DNA from: DATCYX01 sp963714425
Lineage (GTDB): Bacteria; Chloroflexota; Anaerolineae; Anaerolineales; UBA4823
Reading direction: 5' to 3'
Length of the DNA stretch: 64,000 nucleotides
Assembly (NCBI GenBank): GCA_963714425.1
Contig: CAVQOI010000003.1
Coordinates: 158,313 to 222,312 of the forward strand
Positions 41,127-49,814 of this stretch are shown here, one piece after another (position 1 is the stretch's first letter; every line of letters starts with the position of its first letter). The notes beneath the pieces are model-generated. The model made no database searches. It saw only the letters and a program-made list of their open reading frames with translations, and was not told the origin of the DNA. The position numbers were made by a program, and so were the translations under genes.

Positions 41127-43031
41127 CTACATCCTCCCCTTCAGCACATCCTCAGCCGTACCCAATTCCTCCAGGCTACCAAGCAGTGTCAGGCGGTCAC
41201 CAACTTCCAACTGGCTATCACCGTGCGGGATGATCACTTCCCCATTCCGGCTGATCGTCATCACCAGAGCGCCCCCCGGGAGACTAAAATCGCGCAGCTT
41301 GCGCCCGTGCATTGCATAATTATCCAGCCCGATCTCACGCACATCTCGACCGTCCGTGGCTGAGGTCAGCAGCGAATAAAAATCCGGATTGCGCACCATC
41401 ATCGTCAGTAAGGTATGTTGCGCAACGGCCGGCAGGTACGGCTGGATATCTAGCTCCCGGTATGCTTCCAGGTTTGCAGGGTCATTGATACGCGCGATCA
41501 CCGGTCTCACCCCCGACCGTTTGGCTGCCCGCCCGAGCGCCAGATTTGCAGAATCTTCAAAGCACAATGCCAGGATGCCCTTGTACTCGCGGGCGTTGAT
41601 CTCTTCTGCAATCTCATCCGGACGCCCCTCTAGCGTCTCAAAACCCTCGCGTTGTGCTTCAGCCAGCACCTGCGTATCGTCATCCAAGACGCTCACCATC
41701 TCGCCGTGAGTTTTCAGCTCGCGCGCCACGCTCAACCCATCCCCGCCCGCGTTGCACACTAGGATCTTTCGTTTGTGAGCTTCTGGTGCCTTTGGAGCTA
41801 CCGCCCCGAATAGCAAGGGCATTATCAGCACGGTTAGGATCGCGAAGAGCGTGATGCTCGTCGCCGCCGCCGGAGATAGCAGCCCTGCACGTGCACCGAT
41901 CACAGCTACAGCAATCTCCAAGGATAGGTGGGTATTCAACAGCAAGCCTGCCCCCAGCATCTCGCGCCAGGATAACATGCTGCGTGCCGCGAGCATCGGC
42001 ACCATCTTCACGACCAGCGAGATCAGCAAGAAGACCGGCACCAGCAGCAAACTCTGCGGAGATTCCAGCAGGCTGCCAATATCCAGGTTCACTCCTACCA
42101 GGATGAAAAACACCGGTATGAAGAAGCCAAACCCAAACGCCTCCAGGTTGTGCACCAGGCCTTCGTCCTGTTTCGATTTCAGCAGCGAGATTACCATCCC
42201 TGCCAGGAAAGCTCCCAGGATCAGCTCCGCGTTAACGTACTCCGCCAGCACCACGAATGCCAGCAAGATCGTGATCGCCCCGCGCACCTTGAGCTGCACC
42301 GTCGCCCGTGATAGCTCCTCCACCATCCTGCGGACAACTGGCAGCTGCGTGAATCGCAACCCCAGGCGGTATGCGACGAAAAAGAACAAGAACAGCAGGC
42401 TGATCGTGAAAATCTGCGGGTCTAATCCGTTCGCCTGGATGATCAAGAATATCGTTAGCAAGATAGCGGCGATAAAGTCAGCCAACGTCGCCGAGACGAA
42501 CACCACCTGCCCAAACGGAGTGCGCGATAGCCCGCGCTCTTTGAGCACCGGTAGCAGCACGCCCAACGACGTAGCGCTCAAAATGAACGTCAGCAACCAG
42601 ACGTTTCCCTCGAGCCCCAACCAGACCAGCACAGCCGCCCCCGATGCAGCCAGCGCCAGCGTTAATGCATAGATTATGGCGGCCAGCGCTAGCGGGTTCG
42701 CTGCCTCTTTCCTCCCCTCTTCTGCTGGCTTCTCCAGTTTCCGAGAACCTTTAACCCCTCCCCCTGGGAAGAGCATGTCGAAGTCGATCTCCAGACCTGC
42801 CAGGAACATCAAGAAAGCCAGCCCGATGTCACTCATCAGGGCGATGATAATATCCTCTTCAACCAGTCCCAGAACTGAGCCGCCCACGATCACGCCTGCC
42901 AGGATTTCACCCACCACCACCGGCACGCTGCGCACACGCGCCAGCAAGATCGGCACCAAAAATGCCAGCAATAGAAGAATTAATAAGGGTTGAAAATTAA
43001 ATGTCGCTTCAACCGCGACAGGGCTATACAT
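41127..43031 (-). CDS. Kef-type monovalent cation:proton antiporter with TrkA domains
   Basis: A 634-residue membrane transporter. About twelve hydrophobic helices fill residues 5-400, including LVGEILAGVIVGGSVLGL and EYVNAELILGAFLAGMVI; the pattern is the CPA2 (Kef) family. A cytoplasmic RCK/TrkA-N domain follows with the dinucleotide motif VCNAGGDGLSVARELKTHG, then a TrkA-C domain at the end (GGALVMTISRNGEVIIPHG). Regulation by NAD(H) or ligands of the RCK domain is expected from the family. The start at 43029-43031 has GGAGG eight bases upstream; a five-codon-longer frame is less likely. It probably exchanges K+ or Na+ for H+. Confidence 0.93.
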   Translation of the reverse strand: MYSPVAVEATFNFQPLLILLLLAFLVPILLARVRSVPVVVGEILAGVIVGGSVLGLVEEDIIIALMSDIGLAFLMFLAGLEIDFDMLFPGGGVKGSRKLEKPAEEGRKEAANPLALAAIIYALTLALAASGAAVLVWLGLEGNVWLLTFILSATSLGVLLPVLKERGLSRTPFGQVVFVSATLADFIAAILLTIFLIIQANGLDPQIFTISLLFLFFFVAYRLGLRFTQLPVVRRMVEELSRATVQLKVRGAITILLAFVVLAEYVNAELILGAFLAGMVISLLKSKQDEGLVHNLEAFGFGFFIPVFFILVGVNLDIGSLLESPQSLLLVPVFLLISLVVKMVPMLAARSMLSWREMLGAGLLLNTHLSLEIAVAVIGARAGLLSPAAATSITLFAILTVLIMPLLFGAVAPKAPEAHKRKILVCNAGGDGLSVARELKTHGEMVSVLDDDTQVLAEAQREGFETLEGRPDEIAEEINAREYKGILALCFEDSANLALGRAAKRSGVRPVIARINDPANLEAYRELDIQPYLPAVAQHTLLTMMVRNPDFYSLLTSATDGRDVREIGLDNYAMHGRKLRDFSLPGGALVMTISRNGEVIIPHGDSQLEVGDRLTLLGSLEELGTAEDVLKGRM

Positions 43032-43211
43032 CAAAAATACCTCCATTTATTGTCGACTGGTCAGCCTGAAGCCATGCTCATCCCTACCGCGTTCCCCACC
43101 AATCGGACACTAGTGTACCAAAGCGATAGGTCTATGCTTCGAGTCCCGCAATAAATACCTGGTGATGGTACCCGATCTAAGGATCGGCTTGCAGCCTCCC
43201 GAATATTCTCC

Positions 43212-44138
43212 TCAAAAACCCGCCAAAGGGTTCCCTGTTCCCTCCAAACGCACCTTGAGGTCAGGAATATCCACCAGGTGGATCGTCGTGGATGCGACCG
43301 CTACCTTGCCGCCGGTTTTCTCGAATTCATTCAGGATGTGCGTGAAAAGCCGGTCTTTTGTACTGCGGCGCATCTTGTAATCGACGATGTAGCGCACGGT
43401 GAATTCCATCCAGTTGTCATTGAGTGCCAGGTTGATGGCTGGATCCACACTTGCCTCCTCGACCAGGTACTTTTTGATCATCTTCTTCCATTCTTTGGAT
43501 GCCTTTTGAGTATATTCCCCAATTTCAGAATCGATCACGCGCTGCAAGATCTCGCGCGCCAGGTTGTGGTCGCACCCGTATTTAATCGGGAGTACGATCT
43601 CATCCCACAAAAAGGGGAAATCACCAGAGTAGTTGAATACTGGCTCTTTGAACACAAAGCTATTTGCAATGCGCACGATCCTGCCATTGTATTGGTCGGC
43701 GTTCACCCATTCGCCGATCTCCATCAATGTAGTCCGCAAAATGGTGATATCAATCACATCGCCTTTGATGCCTCCCAATTGCACCCGGTCACCGATCCTA
43801 TAGAAGCCTGCAAAGGAGATGGCAAACCAGCCCGCGATGCTGGCGATCACTTCTTGCAGTGCAAAGGCGATTCCGGCGCCCGCTACACCCAGGGCGACCG
43901 TCAGGCTGGACAGCTGGTCGCTGAAAACCAGCGTGATGAATATAACAAAGCTGATGTACCCGACAATCGTGATGATCCTGCGTACCTGGTAGCGCGCGCT
44001 CGTCCCTCGTACGCGTGCATCGATGGTGTGCGTAAGGAATCGCATCAATGTTTGTATGATCAGGAAACCAACGACGACCGCAACGATCCTGCCAACGATT
44101 GGGTCAAAAAGAATGTTTTCGATCGGGGATGTGTCCAT
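43212..44138 (-). CDS. MscS-family mechanosensitive channel
   Basis: A 308-residue small-conductance channel. Helices at about 14-30, 60-80 and 90-115 are followed by the MscS beta domain (GVAGAGIAFALQEVIASIAG, GFYRIGDRVQLGGIKGDVIDI) and a cytoplasmic region. The GAGIAFALQ segment is the pore-lining helix. It releases solutes upon hypo-osmotic shock. It is on the same strand as the Kef antiporter with a 180-base gap (43032-43211) in which I find no gene. Confidence 0.93.
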   Translation of the reverse strand: MDTSPIENILFDPIVGRIVAVVVGFLIIQTLMRFLTHTIDARVRGTSARYQVRRIITIVGYISFVIFITLVFSDQLSSLTVALGVAGAGIAFALQEVIASIAGWFAISFAGFYRIGDRVQLGGIKGDVIDITILRTTLMEIGEWVNADQYNGRIVRIANSFVFKEPVFNYSGDFPFLWDEIVLPIKYGCDHNLAREILQRVIDSEIGEYTQKASKEWKKMIKKYLVEEASVDPAINLALNDNWMEFTVRYIVDYKMRRSTKDRLFTHILNEFEKTGGKVAVASTTIHLVDIPDLKVRLEGTGNPLAGF

Positions 44139-44410
44139 CGATACCTCTTATCTACACAGGAGAACGATTTGGATGTTGCCCTGTGTAACCGCTACATGAG
44201 TATTAATTACCAAACCTGCCTGCAATTGATTCTTGCAGGATTATGATAATCAAAAACCCCCACCTGTAAAGAGGTTTCTTTTCGACGGAATGGATTGCTC
44301 ACAGTTGCCCAGCGCTGTAATACGAATGTCGGCTGATTGGGATCCAAAAAAAACCTGGGAAGTGCCACAGGTCAAAGATGATAGGGTGGTTGCAACATAT
44401 GCCGGTAGAA

Positions 44411-44799
44411 TTACAGATGAATCAACGATGAGGATTCTACGAAATAAAATACCAGGATGTGTCCGGAATCCATACTCCAAGCACCCAACATATCCATCTT
44501 GGCTGCGATGACTCCCCCTAATAACATTTGAGGCTCGATCCCGCGAGCCCACGAGCCTGTGCGCATGTCCCTCAATACGCAACCTCACCCCGCCGGGCAA
44601 TCGACTTAGGCATCTGGCCTATGTTGTAATATCCCTCAGGGGTATTCTGGTGAGCGATTGCACATTGCACGCCATCACCTAATAAAAAAACTCGTATGGA
44701 CACTCCCTCACGCTTGATAAGATCCAATGCTAAACGCAACGCATTGTAAGGGCGTTCGTTTCCATAAGGCCCATCGTTGATAATAAACAAATAGTTCAT
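44411..44799 (-). pseudogene. DsrE-like protein with in-frame TGA at the conserved cysteine (possible selenoprotein)
   Basis: The ATG at 44797-44799 follows GGAGGGG. The protein reads NYLFIINDGPYGNERPYNAL, RVFLLGDGVQCAIAHQN, GQMPKSIARRGEVAY, then TGA (44572-44574), then GTCAQARGL, then in another frame GVIAAKMDMLGAWSMD and SGHILVF to TAA at 44411. DsrE proteins of this type read V-X-X-CGTC at the TGA site, so the TGA replaces the first cysteine of CXXC. A 7-bp stem (GGGCTCG/CGAGCCT, loop of 6) has its loop ~29 bases downstream, within the range of bacterial SECIS elements. A frameshift near 44545 follows. It could be a Sec-containing sulfur-transfer protein or a pseudogene. Confidence 0.65.
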
Positions 44800-45073
44800 A
44801 AACCCCTCCGGTTGTGAATATTTCAAACCACTCATTGCTTTTATACCAGTCGTGTCTTCTTGGAACGTGTTCGTTTAGACGGAATTCGCCTGAAATTGCT
44901 CAAAGCTTCCCACTACAAACATAACAACGACATTGATTTGCAGGATATGCAGGTTTACTTATTTGTATAACTGACCTCTGATAAATGACCCCACAAGGAC
45001 TGCCAGTGTTAAGGCTAGGTCAAGGAAATTGATTCGCCAACTATCGTACAACCAGAATTCGAATATTCTTACA

Positions 45074-45478
45074 TTATTGAGCTCCAAGACCTGCCTCTCG
45101 AGCCCGGAGAATGGCTTGCACCCGGTCGGCGACCTGCAGCTTATTAAAGATGTTGGAGACGTGGTTGCGCACGGTCTTCTCGCTCAGGGAGAGTTGTTTC
45201 GCAATCTCGGCATTGCCCAGGTGCTGCGCAATCAGGCTGAGGATCTCGCCCTCGCGGTCCGTGAGCTGTGGAAAGAGCTCGGAGGCTGGCGCAGGTCGGA
45301 TGGCGGCGAAGTAGCGGCTCACCCGCTGGGCAATGCTTGCACCGAAGATGACCTCGCCGCTTTGGACTGCGCGAATGGCTCGCAGGATCTCTCCCTTTAG
45401 TGCACCCTTGAGCAAATACCCGCGCGCTCCTGCGCGCATCGCTGCCTCTATCATATTCTTACTCAAATACTTGACCAC
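45074..45478 (-). pseudogene. NarL/FixJ response regulator lacking most of its receiver domain
   Basis: A 134-residue open frame. It opens with the last part of a receiver domain (MRAGARGYLLKG, ILRAIRAVQSGEVIFG) and has an intact LuxR HTH (LTDREGEILSLIAQHLGN, LSEKTVRNHVSNIFNKL, ARE). The phospho-acceptor Asp and first ~80 residues are absent. It ends at the divergent MarR promoter, so the 5' part was removed when that region was formed. Whether the HTH fragment is expressed is unknown; the start shown is the furthest possible GTG. Confidence 0.8.
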
Positions 45479-45495
45479 CCGGCATGATCGTGATA

Positions 45496-45530
45496 TTATC
45501 TCGATATCAAATATTACGATATCGAGATAA
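45496..45530 (+). promoter_or_regulatory. MarR operator: perfect 13-bp inverted repeat
   Basis: TTATCTCGATATC (45496-45508) and GATATCGAGATAA (45518-45530) flank a 9-base spacer, immediately before the marR ATG at 45531. The site overlaps the likely promoter and ribosome-binding region, giving autorepression by occlusion. The palindrome is long and exact, as MarR dimers require. Confidence 0.85.
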
Positions 45531-45992
45531 ATGATGCCAACTCACTATTCCGGAACCCCTGTAGAAGTCCGCACCCTGGATACGTTTATCAAGCTGTCTC
45601 GTTGTACGGCAGCTCTGCTTTATCGCCTCGGGGAGCGCAATACCATCGGTGACCTGACCCCCTCCCAGTTCGCCGTGCTTGAAGCGCTTTACCATCTCGG
45701 CTCACTGACTCAGGGTGATGTCAGTCGCAAAGTGCTGAAAAGCGTCAGCAATATCACCACCGTGATTGACAATCTGGAGCGGGATGGCCTCGTTCGCCGT
45801 GAACGGGATACACAGGACCGCAGGGTGATCTATGTCCATTTGACTCGTGAAGGGAAAGGTAAGTTTGAGGCGGTTTTCCCCCAACACGTTTCAGCTTTAG
45901 TTGATGAGTTTAGCGTTCTCTCGGTTAGAGAGCAGGAAACACTTGGGCATCTGTGCCGCAAGCTGGGTAAAGGAGCGGAAAGCGCAAGATGA
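45531..45992 (+). CDS. MarR family regulator
   Basis: A 153-residue winged-helix regulator: LTPSQFAVLEALYHLGSLT, DVSRKVLKSVSNITTVID (recognition helix), LERDGLVRRERDTQDRRVIY and an alpha-helical C-terminus. It probably represses its own operon at the adjacent palindrome and is released by an unknown ligand. It overlaps DUF5519 by 4 bases (ATGA). The operon may include the NmrA-like gene 138 bases after DUF5519. Two of its cysteines (Cys24 and Cys147) could be redox-sensitive, speculative. Confidence 0.93.
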   Translation: MMPTHYSGTPVEVRTLDTFIKLSRCTAALLYRLGERNTIGDLTPSQFAVLEALYHLGSLTQGDVSRKVLKSVSNITTVIDNLERDGLVRRERDTQDRRVIYVHLTREGKGKFEAVFPQHVSALVDEFSVLSVREQETLGHLCRKLGKGAESAR

Positions 45993-46321
45993 CCATTAGC
46001 GGTGCGCAAAAAACGATCACGAGAGCGGTGACCGAATGGGAAGGCGTATCTGTCGAGCCGCACCGCTTTGGTGGTGTTGAATATCGGTTCGGCAAGCGCG
46101 AGATCGGGCACATCCACGGCGACCACCTGGTGGATATCCCCTTTCCAAAGAAGGTGCGTGACGAAATTGTGAGTGCTGGGGGAGCGCAGGCGCATCACAT
46201 CTTGCCACAATCAGGCTGGGTTAGTTTTTATCTGCGCCAGCCTGAAGACGTAAATCATGCCATTACCTTGCTCTCCGAAAGTTATCACATCGCACGCAGG
46301 CAAAAAAGCAAGTCTATTTAG
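45989..46321 (+). CDS. DUF5519 (luciferase-family) protein
   Basis: A 110-residue protein with VEPHRFGGVEYRFGKREIG, HIHGDHLVDIPFPKKVRDEI and HHILPQSGWVSFYLRQPED, the pattern of DUF5519 luciferase-family domains. Despite the label these are not luciferases; the core is a small alpha/beta domain of unknown function. It begins inside the stop of marR. A short hairpin (CCCCGC/GCGGGG at 46333-46349) follows its stop. Confidence 0.8.
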   Translation: MTISGAQKTITRAVTEWEGVSVEPHRFGGVEYRFGKREIGHIHGDHLVDIPFPKKVRDEIVSAGGAQAHHILPQSGWVSFYLRQPEDVNHAITLLSESYHIARRQKSKSI

Positions 46322-46459
46322 CAGCTATATCGCCCCGCAGTGCGCGGGGATACCGGGGTCGTTTGGGCGGGCATCGCTTGCCAGAATCCCACCACATACC
46401 TGCAATCTTCGTCAGACCTACTTTAGTGGTGAAGAACAATTTATAAGGAGAAAATTGTC

Positions 46460-47355
46460 ATGAACGATCGAATGATCGCTGTAACGGGGGCAACCGGACA
46501 ACAGGGTGGCATCGTAGCCCGAAGGTTATTGGCGCAGGGTTGGAAAGTGCGCGCCCTTACACGCGACCCCAACAAACAGGCCGCGCAAGAATTGGCAGCC
46601 GCTGGTGCAGAGATTGTCCCGGGCGACATGGACAGCCGCTCCGAGCTGGAGGCAGCCTTCAAGGGCGCTTACGGAGTCTTTAGCGTGCAGAATTTCTGGT
46701 TACCCACTGTTGGCTATGAAGGGGAGATCCGCCAGGGCAAATCCGTAGCGGATGCCGCCAAAGGTGCCGGTGTTCAAGCACCTGGTGTATTCCTCGGTCG
46801 GTGCTGCACATCGCGGCATGGGACAGAAGCACTTCGAAAGTAAATGGATCATCGAGCAAACCATCCATTCGCTGGGCGTGCCATATACCATCTTGCGCCC
46901 GGCAGCCTTTATGGAAAACTACAACTGGCGGCGGGCAAATATTCTCAGTGGCGCCTTCCAGGGGTTTGGTCTGCGCCCGGACAAGACCCTGCAGATCATT
47001 GCCGCTCAGGATATTGGCGCTTTTGTTGAGATCGGCATTTGCGAACCCGGAGCACTACCTGGGCAAGACGATTGAATTGGCTGGTGATGAGTTGACTGAG
47101 CCTCAGATCGCCGAGATTTTTTCGCAAGTGATTGGTCGCCCGGTGCAGGTTGCCTCGCGGTATAGCGAGGGAAAGCCGCAGACTGAGGAAGAGGTCGCTA
47201 TGTTCAACTTCTTCAATGGTGTCGGCTATGACGCTGACATCGCCTCCTTGCGCAGTATTTACCCTGATCTTCAAAATCTGGAGCAGTATCTGCGTCGCAA
47301 CGGCTGGGAGAACGCCCAGCCTATCCCCATCCCTGAGAAGAGCGCCTGGGGATAA
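46460..47355 (+). pseudogene. NmrA-like NAD(P)-binding protein, two frameshifts
   Basis: Three frames assemble into one ~298-codon protein. The first holds the nucleotide motif VTGATGQQGGIVARRLLAQG, then DSRSELEAAFKGAYGVFSV. The second has KHLVYSSVGAAHRGMGQKHF and GVPYTILRPAAFMENYNW. The third has AFANPEHYLGKTIELAGDEL and NLEQYLRRNGW, ending at TAA 47353-47355. Shifts are near 46780 and 47035. Homology and pieces are undisturbed, which points to recent indels. Such proteins use or sense NADPH in redox regulation. It follows an AAGGAGAAAATTGTC site. Confidence 0.85.
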
Positions 47356-47361
47356 CGAGCA

Positions 47362-47397
47362 ATCAGTGCATCTCCATTCACTCAGAGATGCACTGAT
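47362..47397 (+). terminator. Perfect 13-bp hairpin after the NmrA-like gene
   Basis: Arms at 47362-47374 and 47385-47397 with a 10-base loop, starting 7 bases after the stop. It is ideally placed for termination on the plus strand, but no T-run follows it. Confidence 0.6.
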
Positions 47398-47547
47398 CGC
47401 GCTGGTGATCAATGACTTGCTTCCAGTCACACCTTGGATAGCGTGGCATCAAGGCTCCACGTCCTAGCGGAAATCACAGAAAAAATAGGCAGGTGTGTTT
47501 GATCACTCATTTGCATATCATGCCTACACAAGCGACGTCCGGCATTT

Positions 47548-48549
47548 TTACTCGTTCGGGTTTTCCACTGTTGGCAGGCTGTGCAAATATGTGTACATAG
47601 CCTTCAGTTCATCGTCAGTTGTGACTGCCCGTACCATCTGCCAAGGCATTCTTGGTTCCGAAAACCCGCTTGCTAATGTGAGCATTGGTACCTTCCCTCC
47701 ACCTGGCATCGTGCCCGTGTTGAAGAAGGTCATGAATTGCTCTTCAGTCCACTGGGGGACGATATTTGTAAGGTTTGGCCCGGCGGGCGGGCCGGGCTGA
47801 CCGGTTTCCATCTTGCCCTGCAGCTGGTTCCCATGACAAGCACGACAGCCAATAATATCCACCAAGTACTTGCCATATTCCAGCGTTCCAGCTTGGGGTG
47901 CGGGCACGCTGCCAGTTGGCTGTTGTGCAGTTCGAAAATCCGACAGGTTCATGAATATCGCGCCCATCAAGTTAAATTGGTTGCTCGGGGTGGGTCCGCC
48001 GGATCCAGGCTGCGCACGCAAATAGGCCACCAAGGCCTGTACATCATCATCGCTTATTTTCCGGAATTCTTCCGATGGCATAATCAATAGTGAGCGACCA
48101 CTCTTGTGCACCCCTTCCCGGATGGCGCGAATGACTTCCCCATCCGTCCAGTCTTTAATATTGCCAGAGGCCGTGAGGTTGGGAGCGTAGAGAGTACCCA
48201 TGGGTGGAAAATCAAACTTGGCTGCGAAGTCGGTTCCGGAGAGCGGCAGCTGGTTTCCAGGCGCGTGGCAGCTCACGCAAATATTGGCAAGTTTTTCACC
48301 CCGGGCGATTTGCGCCGGGGTTCCTACGACATGGATAACGGCAGTCGGATTGTCATACCGCTTGTTCAGCTTGGAAAAGCCAATCAGCGCCAGGATCAAC
48401 AGAGCTACTGGTATCAGTGTGAGCAGGCCAGTAACAAACACCCCGGTCCATTTTACAAAGGCGGTTTTAAATCTCCAGGCACGAGTGCTCAGAAAGCCAA
48501 ACACCGCAATGAGCAGGATCAGGCTAATAACACCAGTAATATCGAACAT
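47548..48549 (-). CDS. Membrane-anchored diheme cytochrome c
   Basis: A 333-residue protein. Two N-terminal helices (residues 5-24 and 36-58) anchor it, and two cytochrome-c domains follow: CVSCH at residues 91-95 and CRACH at 235-239, each with downstream methionine candidates (NLTASGN, MGTLYAPNL and MTFFNTGTMPGGG). The folding resembles the alcohol dehydrogenase- or gluconate dehydrogenase-type cytochrome subunits. It likely moves electrons at the outer face of the membrane. The start at 48547-48549 follows AAAAGGAGACTCT. Its upstream neighbours on the same strand are a membrane protein and a SnoaL-like protein, which reveal no obvious partner enzyme. Confidence 0.9.
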   Translation of the reverse strand: MFDITGVISLILLIAVFGFLSTRAWRFKTAFVKWTGVFVTGLLTLIPVALLILALIGFSKLNKRYDNPTAVIHVVGTPAQIARGEKLANICVSCHAPGNQLPLSGTDFAAKFDFPPMGTLYAPNLTASGNIKDWTDGEVIRAIREGVHKSGRSLLIMPSEEFRKISDDDVQALVAYLRAQPGSGGPTPSNQFNLMGAIFMNLSDFRTAQQPTGSVPAPQAGTLEYGKYLVDIIGCRACHGNQLQGKMETGQPGPPAGPNLTNIVPQWTEEQFMTFFNTGTMPGGGKVPMLTLASGFSEPRMPWQMVRAVTTDDELKAMYTYLHSLPTVENPNE

Positions 48550-48689
48550 AGAGTCTCCTTTTTCTAACTCCGTTTGGATCAAGAGGAATTACTTTGTCGG
48601 GCTGGAACCACCCTAATTTGCTGGAGAATACCCAGCTCATTGATTACAGCCCATAGTTATAGAATGAGAAATAATAAGCTGCTTTGATC

Positions 48690-49253
48690 TCAAAACATCA
48701 GGGATAGGCCGATCGCCAGGGTTAGCATGTAGTATGTAATAGGTGGCATCCCTTTGAACTTTAGAAACAGACCCAGGATTAGCAATGCCCCTAAGAAGAT
48801 CCCGGCGCCCAGCACTCGGTGAAATCCCTGCAGCCAAAAGGCAACCCCAAAACTCGCCAGACCCAAAAGGGTGAGAAATGAAAAAGTTTTATATAACCAG
48901 TCGGGGAATTCATTCTTTGCCTGCCTCCAGGGTTGAACAATTCGCAATCCCACAATCCAAATCCAACAAACATGACCCAAAACAAATCCCACCGCACCCA
49001 TCGCGGCGGGGAGAATAGACTGACTCGCTCTGAAAAGGAGAACAAGAATAATTGAACCTGCCACGAGTATAAGACCACCTAGAATCACGAGGTACTGGGA
49101 AAGGACCCAGCGCCGCGGCATTGCTGTTAGCAGGTTCAACTTCTCCTGAACATCCTTTCCGGTATAAATGAGAGAAGGAAATGCACCGAAGCCAATCACA
49201 ATAAAAATGTTCCCAAGAATAAGCAGGAACGCAGCGATCTGATTGATAATCAT
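48690..49253 (-). CDS. Conserved multi-pass membrane protein
   Basis: A 187-residue protein with about five hydrophobic helices, starting IAAFLLILGNIFIVIGFGAF, with VLSQYLVILGGLILVAGSII and GFHRVLGAGIFLGALLILG. I cannot assign a family. It has little soluble part; the only charged stretch is PRRWVLSQ and LRIVQPWRQAKNEFPD. It lies 140 bases upstream of the cytochrome c gene. The shared orientation is the only functional clue. Confidence 0.6.
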   Translation of the reverse strand: MIINQIAAFLLILGNIFIVIGFGAFPSLIYTGKDVQEKLNLLTAMPRRWVLSQYLVILGGLILVAGSIILVLLFRASQSILPAAMGAVGFVLGHVCWIWIVGLRIVQPWRQAKNEFPDWLYKTFSFLTLLGLASFGVAFWLQGFHRVLGAGIFLGALLILGLFLKFKGMPPITYYMLTLAIGLSLMF

Positions 49254-49296
49254 TAGGTTTAATCCTTTGTTTTAACAAACATCCTAGCCTGGTAAT

Positions 49297-49716
49297 TTAA
49301 TGGGGGATAATCCCCAGTTGCTGCAACAGTCCGAACTGATCGATCAGCATCCAATACTCCACAATCATTCCTCCCTCGAATCTGGCAAAGATGATGCCTT
49401 GCGCCTGCATCTGTTTACCTGTGGGTGGATTCCCCATGAAGGATCCTTTGTGCGTGCCGCGCATAGTCCAGTGCGCCGCAAACTTATCCCTCACTCTGAT
49501 TTCATCCTTGACGGTACAGTGGAGATCCGGAAAGGCAAGCCGGTAGCTGGCGATCAGCTGTTTGATGCCGATGCGATTATTTAACATTCTCCACATCGGT
49601 ATGTGAGAGCAGCTGTCAGGCGCCAGCACCTCTTCCAAGGCGGTGAAATTGCCATTGTTGAAGACCTTCTCAACAATACAACGGATATAGGAATCTGTAT
49701 GGTCGGTTGGCATCAC
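49297..49716 (-). CDS. SnoaL-like ester cyclase family protein
   Basis: A 139-residue alpha+beta-barrel protein of the SnoaL-like/NTF2 superfamily: NFTALEEVLAPDSCSHIP, GIKQLIASYRLAFPDLHC, AAHWTMRGTHKGSFMG, PPTGKQMQAQGIIFARFEG and VEYWMLIDQFGLLQQLG. Such proteins are cyclases or small-molecule-binding stress proteins; the ligand is unknown. It opens on its own ATG at 49714-49716 without a strong site; the neighbouring frames are shadows. Confidence 0.85.
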   Translation of the reverse strand: MMPTDHTDSYIRCIVEKVFNNGNFTALEEVLAPDSCSHIPMWRMLNNRIGIKQLIASYRLAFPDLHCTVKDEIRVRDKFAAHWTMRGTHKGSFMGNPPTGKQMQAQGIIFARFEGGMIVEYWMLIDQFGLLQQLGIIPH

Positions 49717-49814
49717 TTTAACCTCGGTGTAATCCGGTCATCATTGAGTTCAGTAACCAGTGAGCTGTCAAGAATTCCAGTTAGGGTTATCATTTGGAGG
49801 GCACACCCTAACCT

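Noticed and set aside
44233..44511. Plus-strand 92-codon frame
   Set aside because: It is antisense to the assembled DsrE-like gene and has no recognisable features.
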